Shown here: positions 34,995-43,078 of the stretch, piece after piece
Numbering within the stretch: position 1 is the stretch's first letter
Layout: each line of letters starts with the position of its first letter
Notes under the pieces: model-generated
The model's database searches: none
The model's input: the letters and a program-made list of their open reading frames with translations, nothing else
Told to the model about the DNA's origin: nothing
Made by a program: the position numbers and the translations under genes
NCBI GenBank assembly: GCA_022600955.1
Contig: JAHZJK010000019.1
Location: 40,570 to 104,569 of the forward strand
DNA length: 64,000 nt
Reading direction: 5' to 3'
Source of the DNA: Gammaproteobacteria bacterium
GTDB lineage: Bacteria > Pseudomonadota > Gammaproteobacteria > Steroidobacterales > Woeseiaceae

Positions 34995-35564
34995 TTAGCC
35001 TATTCTGGAAAACTTCAGCAGGTGCTTGATGTCCTCGACCATGTCTGCCGGGTTGATTTGCGGCTCGAAGTACATCACCAGGTTGCCCAATGGGTCGATC
35101 AGGAAATATCCGCCAGCCGCCAGCATCGCAGGTTTCTTGTTTTGAAGCAGTTCGGAGAAACCGCTATCCCGAAGGCTTATCAGCCCCGCGTGCTCTGCAG
35201 CAATAAACACTGTATCGGGCGGGGAATCGCCGTGCAAGAAGACCCTCGTCAGGCGGTCCATTTCCTTGCCCAGCATGAGCCGTGATTGCCGCAGTGTGAG
35301 CAGCGATTGCTCACAGTTTTCGCTGCAAACGCCGTCATTTGCGTAAACCAGGACCCAAAAACCGTCCTGTGCACTGATTTGTGACTCTGGCAGCGCCTCG
35401 ACGATATTGACGATCGGTTCGAGTAGCACGCCGTGGTTGGTGCGCCCGTCTGGCTGCAGCGCGCCGCCGTAGTACATCCAGGTAGCGACAGCGAGCGGCC
35501 CGAAGAAAACGCTCGCAATCAGCAACATCTGCACTCTCGCCCAGGTGGTTTTCTTCTCAGTCAT
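34995..35564 (-). CDS. SCO-like thioredoxin-fold protein of the cytochrome oxidase cluster
   Basis: A 189-residue protein with one N-terminal membrane segment (about 12-32) and a periplasmic thioredoxin-like domain. The sequence VYANDGVCSENCEQSLLTLRQ has a CxxxC motif in the position of the SCO copper/redox site, and GGYFLIDPLGNLVMYFE resembles the C-terminal part of SCO. The histidine ligand typical of canonical SCO1 is not evident. It probably assists copper-site assembly, in keeping with its place between surf1 and ctaB. Starts 3 bp after the surf1 stop. Confidence 0.7.
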   Translation of the reverse strand: MTEKKTTWARVQMLLIASVFFGPLAVATWMYYGGALQPDGRTNHGVLLEPIVNIVEALPESQISAQDGFWVLVYANDGVCSENCEQSLLTLRQSRLMLGKEMDRLTRVFLHGDSPPDTVFIAAEHAGLISLRDSGFSELLQNKKPAMLAAGGYFLIDPLGNLVMYFEPQINPADMVEDIKHLLKFSRIG

Positions 35565-35567
35565 GCG

Positions 35568-36269
35568 TCAAAACCGCTTTTTCCTGTAATTCCATATCAA
35601 GAGCCCCATCAGGACCGCTCCCATTGCGAACCATTGCAATGCATAGCCAAAGTGTTTGCCCGGTCCAAACTCGGCGGGCACCCAATGTCGCAGGTAGCCG
35701 TGTTGTTCATCGTGATCCATGAGTAGAACGAAGTCCTGCACGGGTCGTCCTAGCACGGCTTCGACTTCCGTCTGGCTTGGGTAGACGGCATGTTTTGGCC
35801 ACGTGTCCGAAAGCGGGAACGCATCGCCCATCTTGTAGCCTGCTTTTGGCAGGGATCCTGCTCGCCCGCGGACGGTAACGCCAGTGGCGGGCAGCTCAAG
35901 TTCGAGCGAGTCAGGCCCGGCACTGTCTTTTTCAATCCAGCCGCGGTTTACCAACAGCAAGGGCAGATCGTCGCCAATATCGAGCGGCGTCAGCACGTAG
36001 TGGCCGTAGCGACTATTGATAATGATGTTGTCGAGTACGATCTGGCGCTCAGCATCGTAGCGCCCGTCGGCACGCAGTCGTTGAAACGGCCGAATTGCGT
36101 CGCCATGCTGCCACTCGGCAAAGTCGGATTCCGCCTTGTAGGCCTGTTGCGTTGCGCGTTTTTCAAGACCGCGGCTGATCTGCCACGCCCCCAGTCCGGC
36201 GAACTGCAACACGAGAGCCGAACCGACCAGGAGCGGCAGCCAGGAAGGCAGTGGCGCTTTCTTGTTCAC
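35568..36269 (-). CDS. SURF1 family cytochrome oxidase biogenesis protein
   Basis: A 233-residue protein with membrane segments at both ends (about 10-27 and 208-226) enclosing a periplasmic domain, the standard SURF1 topology. GLGAWQISRGLEKR, LLVNRGWIEKD and the C-terminal HFGYALQWFAMGAVL are family motifs. SURF1 helps insert heme A into subunit I. It starts 36 bp from a divergent DUF2909 gene. Confidence 0.9.
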   Translation of the reverse strand: MNKKAPLPSWLPLLVGSALVLQFAGLGAWQISRGLEKRATQQAYKAESDFAEWQHGDAIRPFQRLRADGRYDAERQIVLDNIIINSRYGHYVLTPLDIGDDLPLLLVNRGWIEKDSAGPDSLELELPATGVTVRGRAGSLPKAGYKMGDAFPLSDTWPKHAVYPSQTEVEAVLGRPVQDFVLLMDHDEQHGYLRHWVPAEFGPGKHFGYALQWFAMGAVLMGLLIWNYRKKRF

Positions 36270-36305
36270 GCTATACTGCGCGCTGTTTTGGTTACTGTGA
36301 CTGTC

Positions 36306-36494
36306 ATGAAGTACATCGTCTTCATTCTACTAGCTGCGATTGTTGTCAGCCTTGGCCGCGCCCTGTTCTTCCTGTCTCGCGAAGACGCAGAGCCGAGCAA
36401 GATGCTGAATGCACTGAAACTGCGCGTCGCGCTGTCGGCAACGCTGATCCTGTTCTTACTGGGTGCGTATCTAATGGGGTGGCTGCAATCATGA
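36306..36494 (+). CDS. DUF2909 family twin-transmembrane protein
   Basis: A 62-residue protein with two hydrophobic helices (about 3-24 and 41-60) joined by SREDAEPSKMLNALKLR. The ATG at 36306 gives the usual family length; the longer frame upstream is antisense to surf1. DUF2909 members are regularly encoded in cytochrome oxidase clusters, so an assembly role is likely but unproven. Here it lies on the strand opposite to its neighbours, facing coxC. Confidence 0.8.
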   Translation: MKYIVFILLAAIVVSLGRALFFLSREDAEPSKMLNALKLRVALSATLILFLLGAYLMGWLQS

Positions 36495-36513
36495 CAGCCA
36501 ACACGCGTAGAAA

Positions 36514-37383
36514 CTACATCCAGTAGACAAACACGTACAGACCGATCCAGACAACGTCCACGAAGTGCCAGTACCAGGCAACAGCTTCAAACCCGAAATG
36601 ATTGTCTGCCGTGAAGTGACCTTTGATCACCCGGAACCAGATTATCGTCAACATGATCGCACCGATGGTGACGTGCATGCCGTGGAAACCGGTCAGCATA
36701 AAGAACGTGGAACCGTAGATTCCGGATGTCAGCTTCAGGTTAAGGTCGTTATAGGCGTGCATGTACTCTACGCCTTGCAGATAAACGAAGATGAACCCCA
36801 GAATAAACGTTGCTGCCAGGAAAATGTTTACCTGCAGTCGCTTGCCCTCGATCAGCGCGTGGTGAGCGATCGTCAGCGTCACACTACTGGTCAGCAGAAG
36901 CGCCGTATTGATTAGTGGCAGTCCGAAAGGACCCATTACATCGTAGTCGCCGCCAACGTTGCCGGGACCATTGGATGGCCAGGTGCTCTCGTAACCTTCC
37001 CACAGCAGCAGGTTGGTGAAAAAGTTATTGCTGTCACCGCCCAACCAGGGAATCGACATGTTTCGTGCGTAAAACAGCGCGCCGAAAAACGCCGCGAAAA
37101 ACATGACTTCGGAAAAAATAAACCAGAACATGCCCTGTCGGAACGACTTGTCGACTTGCGAGTTGTAGAGACCGTTAACGCTTTCGTTGATAACGGTGCC
37201 AAACCAGCCTGTAATCATGAAGATCATGATTGCGAAGCCCAACAGCATGATGTAGAAGCCCGGCGCCGCGCCGTTAAGCCACGTAGAAACGCCGACCATC
37301 AGGAACAGCAGGCCAATGGATCCAACTACCGGCCAGTGACTTCCATGAGGGACGTAGTAACGATCGTCTGAATGTGTAGACAT
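36514..37383 (-). CDS. coxC: Cytochrome c oxidase subunit III
   Basis: A 289-residue membrane subunit with seven hydrophobic segments. YYVPHGSHWPVVGSIGLL at the N-terminus, FFAAFFGALFYAR, the conserved AHHALIEGKR and the terminal HGMHVTIGAIMLTIIWFRV with WYWHFVDVVWIGLYVFVYW are characteristic of subunit III (motifs only). It stabilises the aa3 oxidase and its proton channel. It lies 23 bp after ctaG. Confidence 0.96.
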   Translation of the reverse strand: MSTHSDDRYYVPHGSHWPVVGSIGLLFLMVGVSTWLNGAAPGFYIMLLGFAIMIFMITGWFGTVINESVNGLYNSQVDKSFRQGMFWFIFSEVMFFAAFFGALFYARNMSIPWLGGDSNNFFTNLLLWEGYESTWPSNGPGNVGGDYDVMGPFGLPLINTALLLTSSVTLTIAHHALIEGKRLQVNIFLAATFILGFIFVYLQGVEYMHAYNDLNLKLTSGIYGSTFFMLTGFHGMHVTIGAIMLTIIWFRVIKGHFTADNHFGFEAVAWYWHFVDVVWIGLYVFVYWM

Positions 37384-37406
37384 GTTGATTCTCTAAATAT
37401 TCGGTT

Positions 37407-37937
37407 TTACGGGTTGTTCGACGCCACACTGGTGGCATCAAAAAATGTGTACTGCAAGGTTATCGTATCGACGTAGTCCGGCAGGTTCGGGTCCACAATG
37501 AACTGCAGTGGCATGGCCTTTTGTTCATTCGCCAGAAAGTTCTGGCTGGTAAAACAGAAGCACTCGATCTTGCTAAAGTGCTCTGCCGCCGTAACCGGTG
37601 CGACACTGGGTACGGCCTGAGCGACTTTGTCGATTGCCGAGAGATTCTTCGCTGTAAATGTGGCGTAATACATCTTGCCCGGATTCACGGTCATGCTGTC
37701 GAGCTCGGATGCGAACTCGAATTGAGCGTAGGAATTCACGTTGGTCAGAAACTCAATCCGGATTTCGCGATTGAGATCCGGCGCCTCGGCGACAACGACC
37801 GCCTCCGCGTTGGTGCGGCCACCGAACCCGGTGATTTCGCAGAACACGTCATATAGCGGTACCAGCAGGAACCCAAAGCCGAACATACCGGCAGTCAGAA
37901 TCAGGAGTTGAGCAACTAAAGATCGATTCGCGTTCAT
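37407..37937 (-). CDS. ctaG: Cytochrome c oxidase copper-delivery protein, Cox11/CtaG
   Basis: A 176-residue protein with an N-terminal membrane anchor (about 8-29) and a periplasmic immunoglobulin-like domain. [14 protein letters not shown] is the family signature and ECFCF contains the paired Cys that bind copper for insertion into the CuB site. Located in the canonical place between coxA and coxC. Its start is 1 bp from the stop of a 36-residue gene. Confidence 0.95.
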   Translation of the reverse strand: MNANRSLVAQLLILTAGMFGFGFLLVPLYDVFCEITGFGGRTNAEAVVVAEAPDLNREIRIEFLTNVNSYAQFEFASELDSMTVNPGKMYYATFTAKNLSAIDKVAQAVPSVAPVTAAEHFSKIECFCFTSQNFLANEQKAMPLQFIVDPNLPDYVDTITLQYTFFDATSVASNNP

Positions 37938-37938
37938 G

Positions 37939-38049
37939 TCAGGCCCGGAGTACGCCGATCATGATAAAGCCAACGAAGAACGCGAGCGCAACCGCCGACA
38001 CAATCAGCGTCGTGCGGCGGATGTTCTTTTTGCGCTCTGCGTCGTTCAT
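37939..38049 (-). CDS. Cytochrome oxidase small assembly protein, 36 residues
   Basis: A short reading frame from an ATG at 38047-38049 to a TGA at 37939-37941. It encodes a charged start ([13 protein letters not shown]) and one membrane helix (about 15-33). The position between coxA (gap 2 bp) and ctaG (gap 1 bp) and the topology match the small assembly proteins annotated at this place in other proteobacterial oxidase clusters. The tight packing argues strongly that it is translated. Confidence 0.8.
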   Translation of the reverse strand: MNDAERKKNIRRTTLIVSAVALAFFVGFIMIGVLRA

Positions 38050-38051
38050 GT

Positions 38052-39653
38052 CTAGTGGAAACCTACGCTGTCGTCGAGTTTTGGCGGCGTATCAAAGGTG
38101 TGAAACGGCGCGGGTGACGGTACGGTCCATTCAAGTGTCGTCGGGTTGTCCCAGACTTCCGCAGTTGCCTTGGCGCCCCGCTTCGACGTTAACAGAACAG
38201 CGACGAACAACAATTGCGAGAGGCCAAAACCGATCGCGCCAATACTGGCGATCGTATTGAAGTCTGCAAATTGCGTGGAGTAGTCTGGTATGCGGCGTGG
38301 CATGCCGGCCAGCCCCAGGAAGTGCATCGGGAAGAACGTCAGGTTGACGAAAATCGTGGACGTCCAGAAATGGATTTTGCCAAGAGTCTCGTTATACATG
38401 TGCCCGGTCCATTTCGGCAGCCAGTAATACGCGCCCGCCATGATGGCAAAGACGGAGCCCGGTACGAGTACGTAGTGGAAATGTGCAACCACGAAATAGG
38501 TGTCGTGATACTGCACATCCGCCGGCGCCAATGCGAGCATGAGGCCAGAGAAACCGCCGATCGTGAACAGGAAGACGAACGCCAGCGAGAACAGCATGGG
38601 CGTCTCGAATGTCATCGCACCGCGCCACATTGTTGCGACCCAGTTAAAGATCTTCACGCCAGTCGGAACGGCAATGAGCATCGTGGCGAACATGAAGAAC
38701 AGCTGGCCCGTAAACGGCATGCCGACCGTAAACATGTGATGCGCCCAGACGATGAACGACAGGAACGCAATACAGGATGCCGCGTAGACCATCGAGTCGT
38801 GTCCGAACAATGGCTTGCGGGAGAACGTTGGAATGATCTCTGAGACCACACCAAACGCAGGCAAGATCATGATGTAGACCTCAGGGTGACCGAAGAACCA
38901 GAAAATGTGCTGGAACATTACGGGGTCACCACCGCCAGCGGCGAGGAAAAAGCTCGTGCCGAAGAACTGGTCCGTTAACAACATCGTCACGGCACCCGCG
39001 AGCACCGGCATCACCGCGATCAGCAGGTATGCCGTGATCAGCCAGGTCCAGACGAACATCGGCATCTTGAGCAGCGTCATGTCTGGCGCGCGCATGTTGA
39101 TAATGGTCACGATAACGTTGATCGAGCCCATGATCGATGAAATACCCATGAGGTGAACCGAGAAAATCAGAAACGGAAACGCGTCTCCGGTTTGCAGCAC
39201 CAGTGGCGGATACATGGTCCAGCCGCCGGCGGGGGCACCGCCCGGCATGAACAGTGTTGACAGCAAGATGCCGAACGCAACCGGCAAGATCCAGAATGAC
39301 CAGTTGTTCATTCGTGGCAACGCCATATCAGGCGCGCCGATCATCAGCGGGATCATCCAGTTAGCGAGACCGACAAACGCGGGCATGACCGCACCGAATA
39401 CCATGATCAGTGCATGCATCGTTGTCATCTGGTTGAAGAACTCGGGATGCACGAACTGCAAACCCGGGATCGCCAGCTCGGAACGAATGACCATGGCCAT
39501 CGCGCCGCCGATGAAGAACATGCAAAGGCTGAAAACCAGGTACATCGTGCCGATGTCCTTGTGGTTCGTCGAAAACAGCCATCGACCGATGCCCTTTGCA
39601 GGGCCGTGGTCGTCGTGATGCTCTTCAAGAGTGTCTGCTACAGCAGTTGTCAT
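38052..39653 (-). CDS. coxA: Cytochrome c oxidase subunit I (aa3 type)
   Basis: A 533-residue heme-copper oxidase core with 12 membrane segments. WLFSTNHKDIGTMYL at the N-terminus, WFFGHPEVYIMILPAFG (CuB His, crosslinked Tyr and the D-channel Glu that marks family A1), WAHHMFTVGM and HDTYFVVAHFHYVL (heme ligands) are all present. It reduces oxygen and pumps protons. Order coxB-coxA-small protein-ctaG-coxC is the usual gammaproteobacterial operon. Confidence 0.98.
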   Translation of the reverse strand: MTTAVADTLEEHHDDHGPAKGIGRWLFSTNHKDIGTMYLVFSLCMFFIGGAMAMVIRSELAIPGLQFVHPEFFNQMTTMHALIMVFGAVMPAFVGLANWMIPLMIGAPDMALPRMNNWSFWILPVAFGILLSTLFMPGGAPAGGWTMYPPLVLQTGDAFPFLIFSVHLMGISSIMGSINVIVTIINMRAPDMTLLKMPMFVWTWLITAYLLIAVMPVLAGAVTMLLTDQFFGTSFFLAAGGGDPVMFQHIFWFFGHPEVYIMILPAFGVVSEIIPTFSRKPLFGHDSMVYAASCIAFLSFIVWAHHMFTVGMPFTGQLFFMFATMLIAVPTGVKIFNWVATMWRGAMTFETPMLFSLAFVFLFTIGGFSGLMLALAPADVQYHDTYFVVAHFHYVLVPGSVFAIMAGAYYWLPKWTGHMYNETLGKIHFWTSTIFVNLTFFPMHFLGLAGMPRRIPDYSTQFADFNTIASIGAIGFGLSQLLFVAVLLTSKRGAKATAEVWDNPTTLEWTVPSPAPFHTFDTPPKLDDSVGFH

Positions 39654-39698
39654 ACCTTGTTACTCCGTATGCGTGCCGTCACTGCGACACGTCGATAT

Positions 39699-40499
39699 CT
39701 AGTTTGCAGCGACGGCTGCGTTTTCCGTGCGACTTTGAAGCCAGGCCTCATAGGCTTCGGGCTCAACCACTTCAACAACAACCGGCATATAGCCGTGATC
39801 CTTGCCGCACAGCTCGGTGCACTGGCCGCGGTAGGTACCAATTTCGTTGGCTTTGAACCATGTCTCGTTGACGATGCCGGGAATAGCGTCTTTTTTTATC
39901 GCGAGGTCGGGAACCCACCATGAATGGATCACGTCGTTCGAGGTAACCAGCAGGCGAACTTTTGCACCGCGAGGCACAACGACGGGGTTATCAACATCCA
40001 ACAGGTAGTTGGGTACCGCGAACGGGTCTGTCTCTGCACCTTTGCGGCGTGCTTCCAGGCTGCTCTGCGCCAGCGATGAGTAAAACGCTACGCCGGTGTC
40101 CTGGTACTTGTAGTGCCACTTCCACTGGTAACCCGTAACGACAATGGACATGTCCGGGTCGCGAGAATCCTCAAGCTTGACCATAGTCTCGGCGGTCGGG
40201 ACCGCCATAAGAACCAGGATAACGACCGGAATAGCGGTCCAGATGACCTCGGCAGTCGTGCTATGAGAGAACTTCGCCGGCTCCACACCCGAAGACTTGC
40301 GGTGTTTGAAGAGTGAATAAATCATCACGCCAAAGACAATTGCGCCGATCCCTACACACCACCAAAAGCCCATCATATGGAGGTCGTAAGTTTCTTGACT
40401 GAGGTCCGTGACGCCTTTGGGCATGTTGAGCGCCCATTCAGCTTTGGCCGTGCCGACGGCCGTGAGGCCCAGCAAGCTCAATATCAGGTTTCGTATCAT
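39699..40499 (-). CDS. coxB: Cytochrome c oxidase subunit II
   Basis: A 266-residue subunit with a signal peptide (about 1-20), two membrane helices and a periplasmic cupredoxin domain. The CuA site is complete: VIHSWWVPDLAIKKDA and CTELCGKDHGYM give the two Cys, two His, Glu and Met ligands. The aromatic electron-entry patch TGYQWKWHYKY is present. No cytochrome c domain is fused to the C-terminus, so a separate cytochrome c must donate electrons. First gene of the oxidase operon. Confidence 0.97.
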   Translation of the reverse strand: MIRNLILSLLGLTAVGTAKAEWALNMPKGVTDLSQETYDLHMMGFWWCVGIGAIVFGVMIYSLFKHRKSSGVEPAKFSHSTTAEVIWTAIPVVILVLMAVPTAETMVKLEDSRDPDMSIVVTGYQWKWHYKYQDTGVAFYSSLAQSSLEARRKGAETDPFAVPNYLLDVDNPVVVPRGAKVRLLVTSNDVIHSWWVPDLAIKKDAIPGIVNETWFKANEIGTYRGQCTELCGKDHGYMPVVVEVVEPEAYEAWLQSRTENAAVAAN

Positions 40500-40652
40500 C
40501 GATTGTTCACCTTGCGAGCCGCAGCTGCGGTCGCACTACTCTGCGTATTTCGTGTGTGACGAACCAGAAAACCGGTGGGATTCTGTTTCCCGCGAAGCAG
40601 GGAACTCGTCGGTTGGCCATTCGGTGGGAGCGCCCAGCCAAAAAGCTCGCGC

Positions 40653-40681
40653 AGTGTACTTAAATCGGCGTGCCCATGCAA
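40653..40681 (-). promoter_or_regulatory. Candidate sigma70 promoter of the cytochrome oxidase operon
   Basis: On the minus strand TTGCAT (40676-40681) and TACACT (40653-40658) are separated by 17 bp, giving a start near 40645 and a leader of about 150 nt. The leader contains a hairpin GTTCCC/GGGAAAC near 40590-40610 whose role is unknown. Confidence 0.5.
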
Positions 40682-40758
40682 TCCTGCTATGTGCTTATGC
40701 CTGAACTTAAACTCTTAAAAAACAATGGCTTGCTAGCGCAGCCTGAGACGATTTTGTA

Positions 40759-41607
40759 TCAATTTCGACGAATCGGAATATCTGTGACGTTGATCCGATA
40801 ATTCGCCGGGTCATTTTTCGGGCCGGCACCCCAGCAATGGCCGTAGACAACCTCGAGATCGAGGCCAATTTTTCCATTGCGGGCAGTTTTTTCGAGCGCC
40901 GAGCGCATCATGGCAAATCGCCGTTTGCCGGTTAGTGTCGTTTGCCGCTGTTGCTGGCTGTTGCGCGCGCCCGCAGCGGTGAGGTCCGCGAACATCTTGT
41001 TCGTATCGGTGTAGTTGACCGTCAGGCGATCGACATCCAGGACCGGGTCTTTCAGTCCGGCATTCACGAGGCCGTCACCAAGGTCGTGCATGTCAGGGAA
41101 ACGATTGACGTGAAAGCCCTCGTCAACGCTGCTCCATGCACGCCGAATCTCCTGCAACGAATCCGGACCCAGGGTTGCGAACGCGAACATCCCGCCCTTA
41201 CGCAAGACGCGTGCGACTTCGGTGAGCACGGCCGTCGGATCGTCCATCCATGGCAGCAGCATGTTTGCAAAAATAACGTCGACGCTTTCATTGGCGAATG
41301 GCAGTGCGGTGGCAGAAGCCTGGGCGTATGAGGTCTTGGACAACCACGTTTTTTTGCGCCGTGCCTGCTGCAACATACCGTGCGCGATGTCGACAGAGAT
41401 TATGCGTGCGCCTTTAAAGCGTCTATTCAGCGCGGCGTGGGCGGATCCGGTCGCGGCGCCCAGGTCGATTACAGTCGTCGCATCAACCAGCAACGGCTCA
41501 ACGCGTTGCAGCAGACCCTGGCGCGTTTCAGCGTGCACAAAGTCCGCCCGGTCAAATGCTGCGGACGCCTTCTCGAATCGACGCCGAATGTGTTGTTCGT
41601 TGAGCAT
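40759..41607 (-). CDS. bioC: Malonyl-[acyl-carrier protein] O-methyltransferase BioC
   Basis: A 282-residue class I SAM methyltransferase. RRRFEKASAAFDRADFVHAETR at the N-terminus is typical of BioC. VIDLGAATG is the SAM motif I, and LPFANESVDVIFANMLLPWMDDP and VLRKGGMFAFATLGPDSLQEIR follow as in BioC. It methylates malonyl-ACP to start pimeloyl synthesis for biotin. No other bio gene is in view. Divergent from comF (84 bp). Confidence 0.87.
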   Translation of the reverse strand: MLNEQHIRRRFEKASAAFDRADFVHAETRQGLLQRVEPLLVDATTVIDLGAATGSAHAALNRRFKGARIISVDIAHGMLQQARRKKTWLSKTSYAQASATALPFANESVDVIFANMLLPWMDDPTAVLTEVARVLRKGGMFAFATLGPDSLQEIRRAWSSVDEGFHVNRFPDMHDLGDGLVNAGLKDPVLDVDRLTVNYTDTNKMFADLTAAGARNSQQQRQTTLTGKRRFAMMRSALEKTARNGKIGLDLEVVYGHCWGAGPKNDPANYRINVTDIPIRRN

Positions 41608-41691
41608 GGCGAGACGTTAGCATGCTTTTCAGAACATCAAACAGAGATTTGCGGGCGGCGGAAGCGGTGCCGTCGATACACACTGCGGCCA

Positions 41692-42318
41692 ATGCAAATC
41701 TTCGACCGATTGTTTCCCCCGAGCTGCGCGTTCTGCGGTACCGAATGCCGCGGCAACGAAAAATACATCTGCGACGGTTGCTACGCAGACTTGCCATGGC
41801 GAGTGTCATCGCGCCTGCCGGCGTCACGGGAGATGCGGTGTGTAATGGCCATGCTCGACTATTCCTTCCCCGTCGACGCGGCTGTCAAAGCACTAAAGTT
41901 TGGTCGCAAACTGCACTATGGGCCGGCTCTTGCGGAGACACTATTTGCGGGCCTGCATCTGTTACCAGAGGGCGTAGATGCCGTACTACCGGTACCGTTG
42001 CACTGGCGCCGCAAAACGTATCGAGGCTTCAACCAGGCGATGGAAATCGCATCACCGGTCGCACTCCGACTGGATCTGCCAGTGGTTCGCAATGTTGTGC
42101 GGCACAAGGCTACGCCGTATCAGTCGGGTCTGGATGCCAGACGCCGAGCCAGCAATCTCGCTGCCGCATTCCAGGTGCGCAGTGCGTTACCGTATCGCCA
42201 TGTACTGATCGTTGATGATGTGTTCACCACAGGTGCGACAACGCAGGCGCTGGCGAATGTGGTGCGAAAGGCTGGAGTACATGACGTGAGCGTGATGGCG
42301 GTAGCTGCCGCGAAATAG
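41692..42318 (+). CDS. comF: ComF family phosphoribosyltransferase-like protein
   Basis: A 208-residue protein: an N-terminal zinc-finger-like motif (CAFCGTEC ... CDGC), a middle region with LPVPLHWRRKTYRGFNQA, and a phosphoribosyltransferase PRPP loop VLIVDDVFTTGATT. The ATG at 41692 gives the family length (E. coli GntX/ComF about 227 aa). ComF is needed for DNA uptake in naturally competent bacteria; its link to bioC is a common arrangement in this class. Confidence 0.9.
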   Translation: MQIFDRLFPPSCAFCGTECRGNEKYICDGCYADLPWRVSSRLPASREMRCVMAMLDYSFPVDAAVKALKFGRKLHYGPALAETLFAGLHLLPEGVDAVLPVPLHWRRKTYRGFNQAMEIASPVALRLDLPVVRNVVRHKATPYQSGLDARRRASNLAAAFQVRSALPYRHVLIVDDVFTTGATTQALANVVRKAGVHDVSVMAVAAAK

Positions 42319-42402
42319 CGTTCGTTCGAGTGACTTAGTCTGAACGACTGCTCATGATCCAAAGCGGACTGTCGCCAGTCAGAATATCAAGATCAGACGA
42401 TG

Positions 42403-42984
42403 CTATTTTGACAACGTCGAGAGCAATCGAATTGCAGCATTTCTTGACGCTGATCTAAGCTTTTTCATTCGTGCAAGAGGGGCAAAAGACTCGGCATTGA
42501 AATAGATACCGACAATACCCGACGCCACCTCATAAACCTCTTGGGAATTCGCTTTCGGGAAAGATTGCTGAATCTCCTCAGCAATGCTACCAACAAAATT
42601 GAGAACCCAGGTCCGTACTCGAGCCTGTAGATTGTCATGATTCGGAGCAGCGGCTACAAGCGCCTGCGACACTTGTGCGAACTGTGTGTCAGAAGAGGAC
42701 CCATCAAAAAGATAATAGACCAGTTGATTCGCCCGGTCGGTTTCGGGCAGCGCGCCAAGAAGATCGGCAGTCAGACGGTTCGATTTGGCGAAAAAACGGT
42801 CTAGCAAAGCTTGAAGCAACTCATCACGATTACCCACGTTGTGCCTCAGCAGGCTGCGCGGAAGGCCGGCTTCCTTTGCGACTCTCTCAAGGGTAGATCC
42901 GTCGACGCCGAAGCGCGCCACACAACGCTCAAATGCATCCAGTATCTCTTCAGTACGTTCGGCCTTCTTGCTCGGGCGTGGCAT
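42403..42984 (-). CDS. TetR family transcriptional regulator
   Basis: A 193-residue regulator with an N-terminal helix-turn-helix (about 8-55: RTEEILDAFERCVARFGVDGSTLERVAKEAGLPRSLLRHNVGNRDELL, cited as motif region) and a C-terminal ligand domain. The ATG at 42984 is preferred to one 45 bp upstream because it starts at the typical basic MPRPSKKAERT arm and leaves the operator outside the gene. It is divergent from a membrane hydroxylase gene; two similar palindromes lie between them. It probably represses both genes until a lipid-like ligand binds. Confidence 0.87.
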   Translation of the reverse strand: MPRPSKKAERTEEILDAFERCVARFGVDGSTLERVAKEAGLPRSLLRHNVGNRDELLQALLDRFFAKSNRLTADLLGALPETDRANQLVYYLFDGSSSDTQFAQVSQALVAAAPNHDNLQARVRTWVLNFVGSIAEEIQQSFPKANSQEVYEVASGIVGIYFNAESFAPLARMKKLRSASRNAAIRLLSTLSK

Positions 42985-42997
42985 GAGGGTCCCTTTT

Positions 42998-43015
42998 ATT
43001 GTCAATGTTGACAAT
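42998..43015. promoter_or_regulatory. Operator palindrome O1 (predicted TetR site)
   Basis: ATTGTCAA-TG-TTGACAAT is a perfect inverted repeat with 8-bp arms, 14 bp before the tetR start. It is similar at 14 of 18 positions to O2 at 43041-43058, as expected of two sites for one dimeric regulator. Confidence 0.7.
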
Positions 43016-43040
43016 CTAACAGATCGCACGTAATCTGTAA

Positions 43041-43058
43041 ATGATCAATATTGATAAT
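43041..43058. promoter_or_regulatory. Operator palindrome O2 (predicted TetR site)
   Basis: ATGATCAATATTGATAAT, with the perfect core ATCAATATTGAT at 43044-43055, lies 21 bp before the hydroxylase start. Its centre is 43 bp (about four helical turns) from the centre of O1, so both could lie on one DNA face. Confidence 0.65.
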
Positions 43059-43078
43059 CTATTATTTGGATACCGAAA

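Noticed and set aside
42322..42350. GTTC/GAAC hairpin between comF and tetR as a bidirectional terminator
   Set aside because: Stem of only four to five pairs with a long loop and no T-run on either strand.
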